Origin: Arthrobacter sp. Leaf234
GTDB lineage: Bacteria > Actinomycetota > Actinomycetes > Actinomycetales > Micrococcaceae
Length of the DNA: 60,890 bases
Direction: 5' to 3'
NCBI RefSeq assembly: GCF_001422665.1
Contig: NZ_LMLU01000007.1
Location: forward strand, 1-60,890
Part shown: positions 11,237-20,618 of the stretch, piece by piece
Layout: each line of letters starts with the position of its first letter
How positions within the stretch are numbered: position 1 is the first letter of the stretch
Notes under the pieces: generated by a model
What the model was told of the DNA's origin: nothing
Databases searched by the model: none
Seen by the model: the letters and a program-made list of their open reading frames with translations, nothing else
Program-made: the position numbers and the translations under genes

Positions 11237-13780
11237 ATGAGGATCCACGAGCACCTGTCCCGGCACGACGACGGCCGCCTCACCGCTGATGCGGTCTACG
11301 AGGCCTTCACGGGGTGGGCGGTCGAGCGGGGACTGACGCTCTATCCGGCACAGGACGAGGCGGCCATGGAGCTCGTCTCGGGGAGCAACGTCATCCTCGC
11401 CACGCCCACCGGATCCGGGAAGTCCCTCGTCGCCGTCGCCGCGCACCTGAAGTCCTTCGCAGAGGGGCGCACGAGCTACTACACCGCGCCCATCAAGGCG
11501 CTCGTGTCCGAGAAGTTCTTCGCGCTCTGCGAGATCTTCGGTCCTGAGAACGTCGGCATGATCACGGGCGACTCCGGGGTCAACCAGGACGCACCGATCA
11601 TCTGCTGCACGGCCGAGATCCTCGCGAACCTCGCGCTGCGGGAAGGCGCGCTGGCCGACGTCGACACCGTGGTCATGGACGAATTCCACTTCTACTCCGA
11701 CCCGCAGCGCGGCTGGGCCTGGCAGGTCCCCCTCCTCGAGCTCCCCCAGGCGCAGTTCCTCCTGATGTCGGCGACCCTCGGCGACGTCAGCAGGTTCGAG
11801 AAGGACCTCACCGATCTGACGGGTCGCCCCACCGCGACGGTGACCTCCGTCGAACGGCCCATCCCGCTGCACTTCTACTACGTCGAGACGCCGGTGCAGG
11901 AATCGCTCGAGGAACTGCTCACCACGCGGCAGGCCCCCGTGTACGTGGTGCACTTCAGCCAGGCGGAAGCCATCGAGCGAGCCCAGAACCTGATGAGCAT
12001 CAACATCTGCTCGCGCGAGGAGAAGGACCGGATCGCCGAACTGATCGCCACGTTCCGTTTCTCGGCGGGCTTCGGGAAGACGCTGAACCGCCTGGTCCGG
12101 CACGGCATCGGCGTGCACCACGCCGGCATGCTGCCGAAGTACCGCCGCCTCGTCGAGCAGCTGGCCCAGGCCGGCCTGCTCAAGGTGATCTGCGGGACGG
12201 ACACGCTCGGCGTCGGGATCAACGTGCCCATCCGCACCGTCCTGCTGACCGCGCTCAGCAAGTACGACGGCGTCCGGACGCGCCTGCTGAACTCCCGGGA
12301 GTTCCACCAGATCTCGGGCCGCGCGGGCCGCGCGGGCTACGACACGGCCGGCACCGTCGTCGTCCAGGCCCCCGAGCACGTCGTCGAGAACGTGAAGGCC
12401 ATGGCGAAGGCCGTGGGCAAATTCGGCGACGACCAGAAGAAGCTGCGCCAGGTGGTCCGGAAGAAGCCGCCGCAGGGCTTCGTGTCCTGGGGCAGACCGA
12501 CCTACGAGCGGCTCGTCGAGAGCGTGCCGGATCCGCTGACGTCGTCGTTCTCCGTCAGCCACTCCATGCTGCTGAATCTGCTCGAGCGCCCCGGCGACCC
12601 GTTCGCCGCGGCGAAGCGGCTCCTCACCGAGAACCACGAGACGCGGGCGTCCCAGCTGCGGCTCATGCGCCGGGCCATCGGCATCTACCGCGAACTCGTG
12701 ACCGCCGGCATCGTGGAGAGGCTCACCGAACCGGAGCCCGACGGCCGGATGATCCGCCTCAAGGTGCACCTGCAGGCGAACTTCGCCCTCAACCAGCCCC
12801 TCTCGCCCTTCGCCCTTGCAAGCCTGGAGCTCCTCGACCCCGACGCGCCGGGGTACGCGCTCGATGTCGTCTCGGTCATCGAGGCCACGCTCGAGAAGCC
12901 GCGCCAGGTGCTGAACGCGCAGGAGAAGAAGGCACGCGGCGAGGCCGTCGCGGCCATGAAGGCCGAGGGTATCGACTACGACGCACGGATGGCGCGCCTC
13001 GAGGAGGTGACCTACTCGAAGCCGCTGGAGGAACTGCTGCAGCAGGCGTTCGACGTCTACCGCTCATCGGCGCCCTGGCTGGGCGACTTCGAGCTAGCTC
13101 CGAAGTCCGTGGTCCGCGACATGTACGAGCGGGCCATGAGCTTCGGGGAGTACGTCGCCTTCTACTCCCTCACGCGCTCCGAGGGGATCCTGCTGCGCTA
13201 CCTCGCCGACTGCTACAAGGCCCTGCGGCACACCGTTCCGGTCGAGGCGCTGAGGGAGGACCTCAGCGACACCATGGAGTGGCTCGGCGAGCTCGTCCGC
13301 CAGGTGGACAGCAGCCTGCTCGACGAGTGGACCCAGCTCTCCGCCGGTATCGACGCGGGTGCGGCCGCGGCTGCCGCCGTCGACCTGCCGGAGGAACCGC
13401 CGTCGGTCACGTCGAACGAGCGCGCGTTCCGGGTGATGGTGCGCAACGAGATGTTCCAGCGGGTCAAGCTGTTCGCGGACGAGCAGGACGAGGCGCTCGG
13501 TGCCCTCGACGCGGAGTCCGGCTGGACCGCGGATCGGTGGGCCGAGGCGCTCGACGGGTACTTCGGCGACTACGAGGACATCGACGACGGGCCGGCGGCC
13601 CGCGGTCCGGCCCTCCTGCTCATCACGAAGGCGCCCGGCACGTGGCGTGTCCGGCAGATCCTCAAGGACCCCGAGGGCAATGGGGACTGGGGCATCAACG
13701 CCGAGGTGGACCTCGCGGCGTCCGACGATGCGGGGAGCCCGGTCGTGCGGATCGTCGGTGTGGGCGCACCCGCAGCCTGA
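11237..13780 (+). CDS. DEAD/DEAH-box superfamily II RNA helicase (DUF3516 type)
   Basis: This 847-residue protein is a superfamily II helicase. Motif I is ATPTGSGKS, motif II DEFH (VVMDEFHFY), motif III SATLG, and the C-terminal RecA-like lobe has TDTLGVGINVP and QISGRAGRAGYD. The overall plan resembles Ski2/Mtr4-like RNA helicases. The C-terminal third matches what is called DUF3516 in actinobacterial homologues, a region with no known catalytic function. A role in RNA processing or decay is inferred from family resemblance only. A hairpin at 13791-13809 follows the stop codon. Confidence 0.9.
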   Translation: MRIHEHLSRHDDGRLTADAVYEAFTGWAVERGLTLYPAQDEAAMELVSGSNVILATPTGSGKSLVAVAAHLKSFAEGRTSYYTAPIKALVSEKFFALCEIFGPENVGMITGDSGVNQDAPIICCTAEILANLALREGALADVDTVVMDEFHFYSDPQRGWAWQVPLLELPQAQFLLMSATLGDVSRFEKDLTDLTGRPTATVTSVERPIPLHFYYVETPVQESLEELLTTRQAPVYVVHFSQAEAIERAQNLMSINICSREEKDRIAELIATFRFSAGFGKTLNRLVRHGIGVHHAGMLPKYRRLVEQLAQAGLLKVICGTDTLGVGINVPIRTVLLTALSKYDGVRTRLLNSREFHQISGRAGRAGYDTAGTVVVQAPEHVVENVKAMAKAVGKFGDDQKKLRQVVRKKPPQGFVSWGRPTYERLVESVPDPLTSSFSVSHSMLLNLLERPGDPFAAAKRLLTENHETRASQLRLMRRAIGIYRELVTAGIVERLTEPEPDGRMIRLKVHLQANFALNQPLSPFALASLELLDPDAPGYALDVVSVIEATLEKPRQVLNAQEKKARGEAVAAMKAEGIDYDARMARLEEVTYSKPLEELLQQAFDVYRSSAPWLGDFELAPKSVVRDMYERAMSFGEYVAFYSLTRSEGILLRYLADCYKALRHTVPVEALREDLSDTMEWLGELVRQVDSSLLDEWTQLSAGIDAGAAAAAAVDLPEEPPSVTSNERAFRVMVRNEMFQRVKLFADEQDEALGALDAESGWTADRWAEALDGYFGDYEDIDDGPAARGPALLLITKAPGTWRVRQILKDPEGNGDWGINAEVDLAASDDAGSPVVRIVGVGAPAA

Positions 13781-13790
13781 ACCGCTCCTG

Positions 13791-13809
13791 CCGTCCGGGT
13801 GCCGGACGG
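13791..13809 (+). terminator. Hairpin after the helicase gene
   Basis: An 8-bp perfect stem (CCGTCCGG / CCGGACGG) with a GTG loop begins 10 bases past the stop codon and before the promoter of the next gene. There is no T-tract. Confidence 0.5.
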
Positions 13810-13824
13810 GTGCCCCGGCGTCGT

Positions 13825-13830
13825 TAAACT
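13825..13830 (+). promoter_or_regulatory. -10 box of the GNAT gene (leaderless)
   Basis: TAAACT ends 6 nt before the ATG at 13837. Confidence 0.6.
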
Positions 13831-13836
13831 TGCCTC

Positions 13837-14310
13837 ATGACGATCCGCGAAGCACGCCCGGCCGATGTCCCGGTGATCCTGCAGCTCATCCACGATCTCG
13901 CCCTGTACGAGAAGGAGCCCGACGCCGTGAGGAACACGGCGGAGGGGTTGGAGGCTGCTCTGTTCGGTGACCGCCCCACCATCTACGCACACGTGGCGGA
14001 GGCGCAGGGCGAGGTGCAGGGTTTCGCCCTGTGGTTCCTCAATTACTCGACGTGGGAGGGCGTCAACGGCATCTACCTCGAGGACCTGTACGTGCGTCCC
14101 GACGCACGCGGCGCCGGGTACGGTAAGGCGCTGCTGTCGAATCTCGCCCGCATCGCCGCCGACCGTGGGTACGCCCGTGTCGAGTGGTCGGTCCTCGACT
14201 GGAACGAACCGTCCATCCGCTTCTACGAGAGCCTCGGAGCCCGACCGCAGTCGGGCTGGAGCACGTTCCGCCTCACGGGCGACGCCCTGGCCGAGGTCGC
14301 CGCACTGTGA
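13837..14310 (+). CDS. GNAT-family N-acetyltransferase (diamine acetyltransferase-like)
   Basis: This 157-residue single-domain GNAT protein opens with MTIREARPADVPVILQLI and has the acetyl-CoA pyrophosphate-binding motif VRPDARGAGYGKALL. The YLEDLYVRP strand and the WNEPSIRFYESLGA ending match the spermidine/spermine and thialysine acetyltransferase group, so a small amine is a plausible acceptor, but this is inference. Its stop overlaps the GTG of the next gene (GTGA), so the two are expressed together. Confidence 0.88.
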   Translation: MTIREARPADVPVILQLIHDLALYEKEPDAVRNTAEGLEAALFGDRPTIYAHVAEAQGEVQGFALWFLNYSTWEGVNGIYLEDLYVRPDARGAGYGKALLSNLARIAADRGYARVEWSVLDWNEPSIRFYESLGARPQSGWSTFRLTGDALAEVAAL

Positions 14311-15650
14311 CACCGATCGCCGGGTCCGGCGTCCCAAACGCCCCGATGGACGCAGCGGACCACACCACCGGACCGACGCTGGTGATGAGGGGCCTCCGCG
14401 CAACCGGTCACGTCTTCACCGTGCCGCTGGACCACGCAGACCCGGCCTCCCCGACCATCGAGGTCTTCGCCCGGGAATACACGTCGCTGGACCACGACGA
14501 CCCGGACGCCGCCCGGCTCCCCTGGCTGCTCTTCCTGCAGGGTGGACCGGGCGGACGCGGTGTGCGGACCACGCAGCTCTCGGGCTGGATGAAGGCCGCG
14601 GCGAAGGACTTCCGCATCCTCATGATCGACCAGCGGGGCACCGGCCTGTCGACCCCCGCCGACGCCGCGACGCTCGGCGGCTTCCGGACTCCGGCGGAGC
14701 AGGCCGACTACCTCACCCATTTCCGGGCGGATTCGATCGTGGCGGACGCGGAACTGATCCGCCGCGCGCTCGGCAGCGGCCCGTGGACGGTCTTCGGCCA
14801 GAGCTACGGGGGCTTCTGCACCCTCACCTATCTCTCCCTCGCGCCCGAGGGGATGGAGCGGGCGATCATCACGGGCGGCCTCGCTCCCCTGTCCGGGCCC
14901 GCCGACGACGTCTACCGCGCCACGTTCGCACGGGTGGAGGAGCGCAACCGTGAGTACTTCGCCTGGTATCCCGAGGACCGGGACCTGGTGACGCGCATCG
15001 CCCGCCACCTGGACGGCGTCGAGGAGGTCCTCCCCAGCGGGGAACGCCTCACCGTGCGGCGCTTCCAGATGATCGGGGCCTTCCTCGGCGGCAACACCCG
15101 GGTGCACGCACTGCACTACCTGCTCGAGGACGCGTTCGTCGAGATCGACGGACGGCCCCGGCTCTCCGCCGTGTTCCTCGAGCAGGTCCACGCGGTGGTG
15201 AGCCGGGCATCGCAGCCGCTCTACGCCGTGCTGCACGAATCCATCTACTGCCAGGGCGCCTCGTCCGCCTGGGCCGCCGAGCGGGTCCTCGGAGCACATC
15301 CGCAGTTCCTCCCCGACGCCGCGGAGGTCCTCCTCACCGGCGAGATGGTCTACCCCTGGTACTTTGAGGAGGACCCTGCCCTCCGCGCGCTCCGCCCCGT
15401 CGCGGAACTCCTCGCCGTCAAGGAGGACTGGGGGCGACTGTACGACGCCGACGTCCTCGCCACGAACACCGTGCCTGCCGCCGCCGCCGTGTACCGGCAC
15501 GACATCTACGTGGACCGGGACCTGTCCCTGCGGACCGCCGCGGCCGTCCGCAGCCTCGAGGTCTGGGAGACGGACGAGTTCCACCACGACGGCATCGCCG
15601 ACGACGGCGAGGGGATCTTCACCCGCCTGCTGGGCATGACCCGGAGGTAG
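14307..15650 (+). CDS. Alpha/beta-hydrolase, proline iminopeptidase-like (S33 family)
   Basis: This is a 447-residue alpha/beta-hydrolase with the S33 aminopeptidase plan. The oxyanion region is LQGGPGGRG, then DQRGTGLS, then the nucleophile elbow GQSYGGFC, and a late EFHHDGI segment that probably supplies the catalytic histidine. It most likely removes N-terminal proline or similar residues from short peptides. The start is ambiguous: GTG at 14307 overlaps the GNAT stop codon, while an ATG at 14346 is also in frame. I prefer the coupled GTG. The strong hairpin at 15754-15786 follows. Confidence 0.85.
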   Translation: MTPIAGSGVPNAPMDAADHTTGPTLVMRGLRATGHVFTVPLDHADPASPTIEVFAREYTSLDHDDPDAARLPWLLFLQGGPGGRGVRTTQLSGWMKAAAKDFRILMIDQRGTGLSTPADAATLGGFRTPAEQADYLTHFRADSIVADAELIRRALGSGPWTVFGQSYGGFCTLTYLSLAPEGMERAIITGGLAPLSGPADDVYRATFARVEERNREYFAWYPEDRDLVTRIARHLDGVEEVLPSGERLTVRRFQMIGAFLGGNTRVHALHYLLEDAFVEIDGRPRLSAVFLEQVHAVVSRASQPLYAVLHESIYCQGASSAWAAERVLGAHPQFLPDAAEVLLTGEMVYPWYFEEDPALRALRPVAELLAVKEDWGRLYDADVLATNTVPAAAAVYRHDIYVDRDLSLRTAAAVRSLEVWETDEFHHDGIADDGEGIFTRLLGMTRR

Positions 15651-15753
15651 CCCCCGCTCGTGCCCGTGTCCCGGGGCGTCGATGCCGTCCGGCGTCGCGT
15701 GGTGCCTCCGGTGGCGGCCCGGGGGTCCTGCCTGTGCCGCGCAGCGGGACGCA

Positions 15754-15786
15754 GAAGGACCCCCGTGCGGGGCACGGGGGTCCTTC
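15754..15786. terminator. Bidirectional terminator between the S33 peptidase and terC
   Basis: A 15-bp perfect stem built on AAGGACCCCCGTGC with a GGG loop sits between two convergent genes, and ends in a TTC run on either strand. It resembles the hairpins at 25490-25526 and 42547-42584. Confidence 0.85.
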
Positions 15787-15869
15787 GTCAGGTCGGGTGT
15801 GGAGTGGCCGGCACGTCCGGGACGCCGCACGAGGACAGGACGCGGACAGGACCGGGACGATTCCGCCTG

Positions 15870-16952
15870 CTAGCGGCGGGTGTCCTTCGCTCCGGCGTCG
15901 CCCGCCGCATGGTCCAGATCCTCGTCGACGACGGGGGCCTCGGCGAGCTCACCCTTCTCATCAGCGCGCGACGCCGAATTCTCCGTCACACGGGAGCGGA
16001 TGAGACTGGCGACGACGGCGATGACGATGGTCGCGATGATGACGGCCAGCGACACGAAGGTGGGGATCTCGGGCGCCCACTCGATGTGCTCGCCGCCGTT
16101 GATGAAAGGCAGCTCGTTCACGTGCATCGCGTGCAGGACGAGCTTCACACCGATGAACGCGAGGATCACGGACAGTGCGTGCTTGAGGTAGATGAGACGT
16201 GTCATCAGGCCGCCCAGCAGGAAGTAGAGCTGACGGAGCCCCATCAGGGCGAAGATGTTGGCCGTGAACACGATGAACGCGCTCTGCGTGAGACCGAAGA
16301 TGGCGGGGATGGAATCGACCGCGAAGAGGAGGTCCGTGAGGCCGATCGTGACGAACACGATCAGCATCGGCGTGAAGACCTTCTTGCCGTCGACGACGGT
16401 GCGGATCTTGTTGCCGTCGTAGGACTCGGACATCGGCAGGACCGACTTCAGCTTGGAGATGAGCTTGTTGTCCCCTGCGTGCTCCTCGTCCTCGCCCGAG
16501 TCGGTCGCCTGCTTGTAGGCGGTGTAGAGGAGGAAGGCGCCGAAGATGTAGAAGATCCAGCTGAAGTTCTCGATCACGGCCGCGCCCAGGGCGATGAAGA
16601 TGCCGCGCAGGATCAGCGCGATGATGATGCCCACCATCAGCACTTCCTGCTGGTACTTCCTGGGGACCGAGAACCTGGCCATGATGATGATGAACACGAA
16701 CAGGTTGTCGATGCTGAGGCTGTACTCCGTGACCCAGCCGGCGACGAACTGCCCCCCGTACTCCGGACCTGTGAAGACGAACATCAGTGCCGCGAACACG
16801 AGCGCGAGGCCCACGTAGAAGGCGACCCACAGGCCGGCTTCCTTCATCGAGGGCTCGTGCGGGCGCTTGACGACGAGCAGCAGGTCGAACAGCAGGATGA
16901 TGCCGAGGACGACGAACGTGCCGACCTCGAACGCGAGGGGCAATGTGGGCAT
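15870..16952 (-). CDS. terC: TerC-family integral membrane protein (probable Mn2+ exporter)
   Basis: This 360-residue polytopic membrane protein of the TerC/Alx family has about eight to nine hydrophobic segments. The conserved acidic membrane motifs EYSLSIDNLFVFI and LLFAVDSIPAIFGLTQ match those thought to carry metal. Family members export manganese and protect against Mn2+ excess or metal stress, including tellurite. The short charged C-terminal tail is probably cytoplasmic. The ATG at 16952 has GGAAGG upstream. The leader contains a yybP-ykoY riboswitch, which supports Mn2+ as the regulated ion. Confidence 0.93.
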   Translation of the reverse strand: MPTLPLAFEVGTFVVLGIILLFDLLLVVKRPHEPSMKEAGLWVAFYVGLALVFAALMFVFTGPEYGGQFVAGWVTEYSLSIDNLFVFIIIMARFSVPRKYQQEVLMVGIIIALILRGIFIALGAAVIENFSWIFYIFGAFLLYTAYKQATDSGEDEEHAGDNKLISKLKSVLPMSESYDGNKIRTVVDGKKVFTPMLIVFVTIGLTDLLFAVDSIPAIFGLTQSAFIVFTANIFALMGLRQLYFLLGGLMTRLIYLKHALSVILAFIGVKLVLHAMHVNELPFINGGEHIEWAPEIPTFVSLAVIIATIVIAVVASLIRSRVTENSASRADEKGELAEAPVVDEDLDHAAGDAGAKDTRR

Positions 16953-16980
16953 GGAGTACCTTCCGGGGGTGCAGTGACGT

Positions 16981-17088
16981 GCCGTAAGTCTCTCCGCCGC
17001 GGCATGCTGCCGACCGACCGCTACGCCCGGCGGAGCAACGATGCTCAGCGTGTTGACGTCCGTAGCGCGTGGGATACTCCCTTACGTC
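16981..17088 (-). promoter_or_regulatory. yybP-ykoY manganese riboswitch in the terC leader
   Basis: Read on the minus strand, the leader holds the conserved pieces of this aptamer in order. They are a P1 stem CGTAAG/CTTACG (17086-17081 with 16988-16983), the loop GGGAGTA, ACGTCAACACG, GCCGGGCG, and closing GAGAGACTTACG. CTACG and CGTAG pair to close the second arm. The aptamer class senses Mn2+ and commonly precedes terC-family genes. The expression platform is not obvious; the ribosome binding site is 10 nt before the ATG, so translational control is possible. The rest of this 315-base gap (16953-17267) shows nothing I can name apart from the promoter. Confidence 0.86.
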
Positions 17089-17094
17089 CGGCCA

Positions 17095-17100
17095 ATCCTA
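17095..17100 (-). promoter_or_regulatory. -10 box of the riboswitch-terC transcript
   Basis: TAGGAT lies about 8 bases before the 5' strand of the riboswitch P1 stem, so transcription would begin almost exactly at the aptamer. No good -35 is visible. Confidence 0.5.
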
Positions 17101-17267
17101 CCCGCGGCGCAGGAATACCGGGGCATGGGCACCTCGAGCCTTGACATCGACTCGGCGGGGCCACCTCATAGGCCACCGCGGACGATGCACGACGGCGACC
17201 GGCTCGCCGACCGGTATCGGGACAGTGCCGGGCACGGACGGCGCGACGAACTCCGCAGCGCCGCCGG

Positions 17268-19343
17268 TCAGGCATGGCCGGCCGACTGCATCTGTCGAAG
17301 CTCCTTCTTGAGGTCGCTGATCTCGTCCCTCAGGCGACCGGCGAGCTCGAACTGCAGCTCGCCGGCAGCAGCATGCATCTGGTCGGTCAGCTGCTGGATG
17401 AGATCGGTCAGATCCTCCGCCGGCACCGAGGCGAGTCCGTCGTGCCGCCCTGCGCCCTTCTTCGGCTTCCGGCTCTTCCCGGCCTCCTCCAGCAGCGCGC
17501 GGGTGTCGGCGTCCTCCCGGTTGATGGTGTCGGTGATGTCGGCGATCCGCTTCCGGAGGGGCGTGGGGTCGATACCGTGTTCGAGGTTGTGTGCCACCTG
17601 GATGGCGCGGCGCCGATTGGTCTCGTCGATCGCCCGGTCCATCGAGTCCGTGATGCGGTCGGCGTACATGTGCACCTCACCGGACACGTTGCGGGCGGCA
17701 CGCCCGATGGTCTGGATGAGCGACGTCGTGCTCCTGAGGAAGCCCTCCTTGTCCGCATCGAGGATGCTGACCAGGGACACCTCCGGCAGATCTAGGCCTT
17801 CCCGGAGGAGGTTGATGCCCACGAGGACGTCGAAGGTCCCCATGCGGAGTTCACGCAGGAGCTCGACGCGCCGCAGGGTGTCGACGTCCGAGTGCAGGTA
17901 CTCCACCTTGACGCCGTGTTCCAGCAGGTAGCCCGTGAGGTCCTCCGCCATGCGCTTCGTGAGCGTGGTGACGAGGACGCGCTCGTTGATCTCCGTGCGC
18001 TTGCGGATCTCCCCGAGGAGGTCGTCGATCTGGCCCTTGGTCGGCTTGACGACCACCTCGGGGTCGATCAGACCGGTGGGCCGGATGATCTGCTGGACGA
18101 ATCCGTCCGCCTTGCCGAGCTCGTACTTGCCCGGGGTGGCCGACAGGTAGACGGTCTGCCCGATCCGGTCGAGGAACTCGTCCCACTTGAGCGGTCGGTT
18201 GTCCATCGCCGAGGGAAGCCGGAATCCGTGATCCACGAGGGTCCGCTTGCGGGAGGAGTCGCCCTCGTACATGGCGCCGATCTGCGGGATGGTGACGTGC
18301 GACTCGTCCACGACCAGCAGGAAGTCGTCCGGGAAGTAGTCGAGGAGGCAGTGCGGCGCGGACGCCGGGTCGCGCCCGTCGATGTGGCGCGAGTAGTTCT
18401 CGATGCCGTTGCAGAAGCCCATCTGCTGCATCATCTCGAGGTCGTAGGTCACGCGCATGCGCAGCCGCTGCGCCTCGACGAGCTTGTTCTGGGACTCGAA
18501 CTCGGCCAGCCGTACCTGCAGCTCGTCCTCGATGTCCTTGATGGCGCGCGTCATGCGGTCCTGGCCGGCGACGTAGTGCGAGGCAGGGAAGACGTACATC
18601 TCCTCCTCCTCGCGGATCACGTTGCCCGTGAGGGGATCGAGCGTGTAGATGTTCTCCACCTCATCGCCGAAGAACTCGATCCGCAGGGCGTGCTCCTCGT
18701 ACATGGGGATGATCTCGACGGTGTCCCCGCGCACCCGGAAGGTCCCCCGGTGGAAGTCCATGTCGTTGCGGGTGTACTGCATGCCGACGAACTGACGCAG
18801 CAGCTCGTCACGGTTCATCTGGTCGCCACGACGGAGCGTGACCATCTTGTTGATGTACTCCTCGGGGGTACCGAGGCCGTAGATGCAGGACACGGTGGCG
18901 ACGACGATCACGTCGCGCCTCGTCAGCAGGGCGTTGGTGGCCGAGTGCCGGAGGCGTTCCACCTCCTCGTTGATGGAGGAGTCCTTCTCGATGAACGTGT
19001 CCGTCTGCGGGACGTAGGCCTCGGGCTGGTAGTAGTCGTAGTACGAGACGAAGTACTCCACCGCATTGTTGGGCAGCAGCTCCCGGAACTCGTTGGCCAG
19101 CTGCGCGGCGAGGGTCTTGTTCTGCACCATGACCAGGGTGGGGCGCTGGACCTGCTCGATCAGCCACGCCGTCGTGGCACTCTTGCCGGTACCAGTGGCT
19201 CCGAGCAGCACCACGTCCTTCTCGCCGGCGTTGATGCGTTCCGCCAGTTCCTTGATCGCCGTGGGCTGGTCACCCGCCGGCTGGTACTCGCTGATGACCT
19301 CGAAGGGCGCGACCACACGCTTGATATCCTGCGCAAGACTCAT
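17268..19343 (-). CDS. uvrB: UvrABC system protein B
   Basis: UvrB is the DNA helicase-like protein that verifies damage and loads UvrC in nucleotide excision repair. The 691-residue product has Walker A GATGTGKS at residues 48-55, the DNA-gripping beta-hairpin region ([11 protein letters not shown]), a DESH box ([10 protein letters not shown]), helicase motif [11 protein letters not shown], and a C-terminal UVR domain ([19 protein letters not shown]) that contacts UvrC. The ATG at 19343 lies 6 nt after TACCGT. There is no SOS-type palindrome at this promoter, unlike uvrA, but an inverted repeat GTGTCA/TGACAC flanks it. Confidence 0.98.
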   Translation of the reverse strand: MSLAQDIKRVVAPFEVISEYQPAGDQPTAIKELAERINAGEKDVVLLGATGTGKSATTAWLIEQVQRPTLVMVQNKTLAAQLANEFRELLPNNAVEYFVSYYDYYQPEAYVPQTDTFIEKDSSINEEVERLRHSATNALLTRRDVIVVATVSCIYGLGTPEEYINKMVTLRRGDQMNRDELLRQFVGMQYTRNDMDFHRGTFRVRGDTVEIIPMYEEHALRIEFFGDEVENIYTLDPLTGNVIREEEEMYVFPASHYVAGQDRMTRAIKDIEDELQVRLAEFESQNKLVEAQRLRMRVTYDLEMMQQMGFCNGIENYSRHIDGRDPASAPHCLLDYFPDDFLLVVDESHVTIPQIGAMYEGDSSRKRTLVDHGFRLPSAMDNRPLKWDEFLDRIGQTVYLSATPGKYELGKADGFVQQIIRPTGLIDPEVVVKPTKGQIDDLLGEIRKRTEINERVLVTTLTKRMAEDLTGYLLEHGVKVEYLHSDVDTLRRVELLRELRMGTFDVLVGINLLREGLDLPEVSLVSILDADKEGFLRSTTSLIQTIGRAARNVSGEVHMYADRITDSMDRAIDETNRRRAIQVAHNLEHGIDPTPLRKRIADITDTINREDADTRALLEEAGKSRKPKKGAGRHDGLASVPAEDLTDLIQQLTDQMHAAAGELQFELAGRLRDEISDLKKELRQMQSAGHA

Positions 19344-19349
19344 GTGTCA

Positions 19350-19355
19350 ACGGTA
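19350..19355 (-). promoter_or_regulatory. -10 box of uvrB (leaderless)
   Basis: TACCGT ends 6 nt before the uvrB ATG. It lies inside an inverted repeat (GTGTCA ... TGACAC, 19344-19372) that could be an operator. Confidence 0.55.
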
Positions 19356-19475
19356 TCGCCTGACGGTGACACTTCTCCCCCGTTTTCCTGCGGGCTGAAC
19401 GCGGCTCGGCAGCCATCTGCGGCCTTCCCGTCCGAAGCCCGCCCGCGCGGTGCCGAACGCGACCGAAAGAGGGCC

Positions 19476-20477
19476 TCACGACTCTTCGGGGAGCAGTCCA
19501 GCGCCCACAGGCAGCACGGTCACGGTGACGTCGAGCGCCGGATCCGCCGATCGGTGGATGACGGTGTCCGTCCCTGATCGGTGGACCCCGGCGTCGGAGC
19601 CCCGGGGCACCTCCGCCCGCGGGAAGCCCGCTGCCGCCACGGCGGCCGACACGGCAGCCAGGTCCTCCCCGGGTCCCGGCCGGACGAGCACCTCCGCGAC
19701 GACGACGTCGGACCCGGGGCCGGGCTCGACGGCGACTCCCGCAGGGAGGGCGGCGGTGAGTTTCGACGCCAGACGTCGGGCGAGGCCGTGCGTCCCCGCG
19801 AGGCCCGCGGGGACGTCGGCACCGTGGTGATCCGGCGCGGCGGGAGGACGGGTACGGGCCGGTCGGCCGTGTACGAGGTTCGCCGCGAACGGGAGGATCC
19901 TGATGTCCCAGAGCGCCTGGGTCGCGGCGACGAGTGCCTCCAGCGTCCCATCATTGACGAGCACTGCGTCCGCGGCCGCTCGTCGCTCGTCGCGTGGAGC
20001 CTGCGCCGCGATGCGCTGCTCGGCGTCCTCCCGGTCCATGCCCCGCCGTTCGATCATCCGGGCGATCCGCACCTCGTCCGGGGCGTCGACGACCAGGACG
20101 AGGTGGAAGCGCGCGGCCTGGTGCGTCTCGACGAGGAGCGGGATGTCCTCCACGACCACCGCGTCGGCCGGCGAATCGTCGATCAGCCGGGCGGCCTCCG
20201 CGCGGACCCGGGGATGGATGATCCGGTTCAGCGTCTCGCGCGCGGCGCTGTCGCCGAAGACGAGCCGTCCCAGTGCCGGCCGGTCCAGGGCGCCGTCCGG
20301 CCCGAGCACATCCGTGCCGAACGTCCGGACGACCTCGTCGAAGCCTGGCATGCCCGGCTCCACGACGGCCCGTGCCAGCAGGTCGGCATCGATCACCACC
20401 GCTCCCAGGCGTCCGAGTTCCGTGGCCACCGCGGACTTCCCCGCGGCGATGCCTCCTGTCAGACCGATGCGCAGCAT
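19476..20477 (-). CDS. coaE: Dephospho-CoA kinase with C-terminal extension
   Basis: CoaE phosphorylates dephospho-CoA in the last step of coenzyme A synthesis. Residues 1 to about 200 form a normal kinase: P-loop GLTGGIAAGKS, then VIDADLLARAVVEPG, RIIHPRVR and IPLLVE. About 130 further residues resemble a GrpB-like domain often fused to actinobacterial CoaE, but the usual GST-containing signature is not recognisable and the region is Pro/Gly/Ala-rich. I chose ATG at 20477, 6 nt after TAGGGT, over the GTG at 20483. It diverges from recQ. Confidence 0.93.
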   Translation of the reverse strand: MLRIGLTGGIAAGKSAVATELGRLGAVVIDADLLARAVVEPGMPGFDEVVRTFGTDVLGPDGALDRPALGRLVFGDSAARETLNRIIHPRVRAEAARLIDDSPADAVVVEDIPLLVETHQAARFHLVLVVDAPDEVRIARMIERRGMDREDAEQRIAAQAPRDERRAAADAVLVNDGTLEALVAATQALWDIRILPFAANLVHGRPARTRPPAAPDHHGADVPAGLAGTHGLARRLASKLTAALPAGVAVEPGPGSDVVVAEVLVRPGPGEDLAAVSAAVAAAGFPRAEVPRGSDAGVHRSGTDTVIHRSADPALDVTVTVLPVGAGLLPEES

Positions 20478-20483
20478 GAGCAC

Positions 20484-20489
20484 ACCCTA
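20484..20489 (-). promoter_or_regulatory. -10 box of coaE (leaderless)
   Basis: TAGGGT ends 6 nt before the ATG at 20477. Confidence 0.5.
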
Positions 20490-20520
20490 GCCCGTCGCAC
20501 GCCCCCTCCGTCGTCCGGTC

Positions 20521-20542
20521 GAGACCCTCTGTCAAGGGTCTC
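20521..20542. promoter_or_regulatory. Dyad in the coaE-recQ divergent promoter region
   Basis: A perfect 8-bp inverted repeat GAGACCCT / AGGGTCTC with a 6-nt centre lies between two divergent genes, where a terminator would serve no purpose. An operator is more likely. Confidence 0.4.
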
Positions 20543-20618
20543 CTCGCAACTCACCCGACCCGGGGAAATGTCGTTACCCGTGAATACGCTCAGTGGACTT
20601 ACTTTCTCGAGGAGGACC

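Noticed and set aside
17141..17160. TTGACA on the plus strand as a promoter
   Set aside because: No -10 at a usable distance and no plus-strand gene follows.
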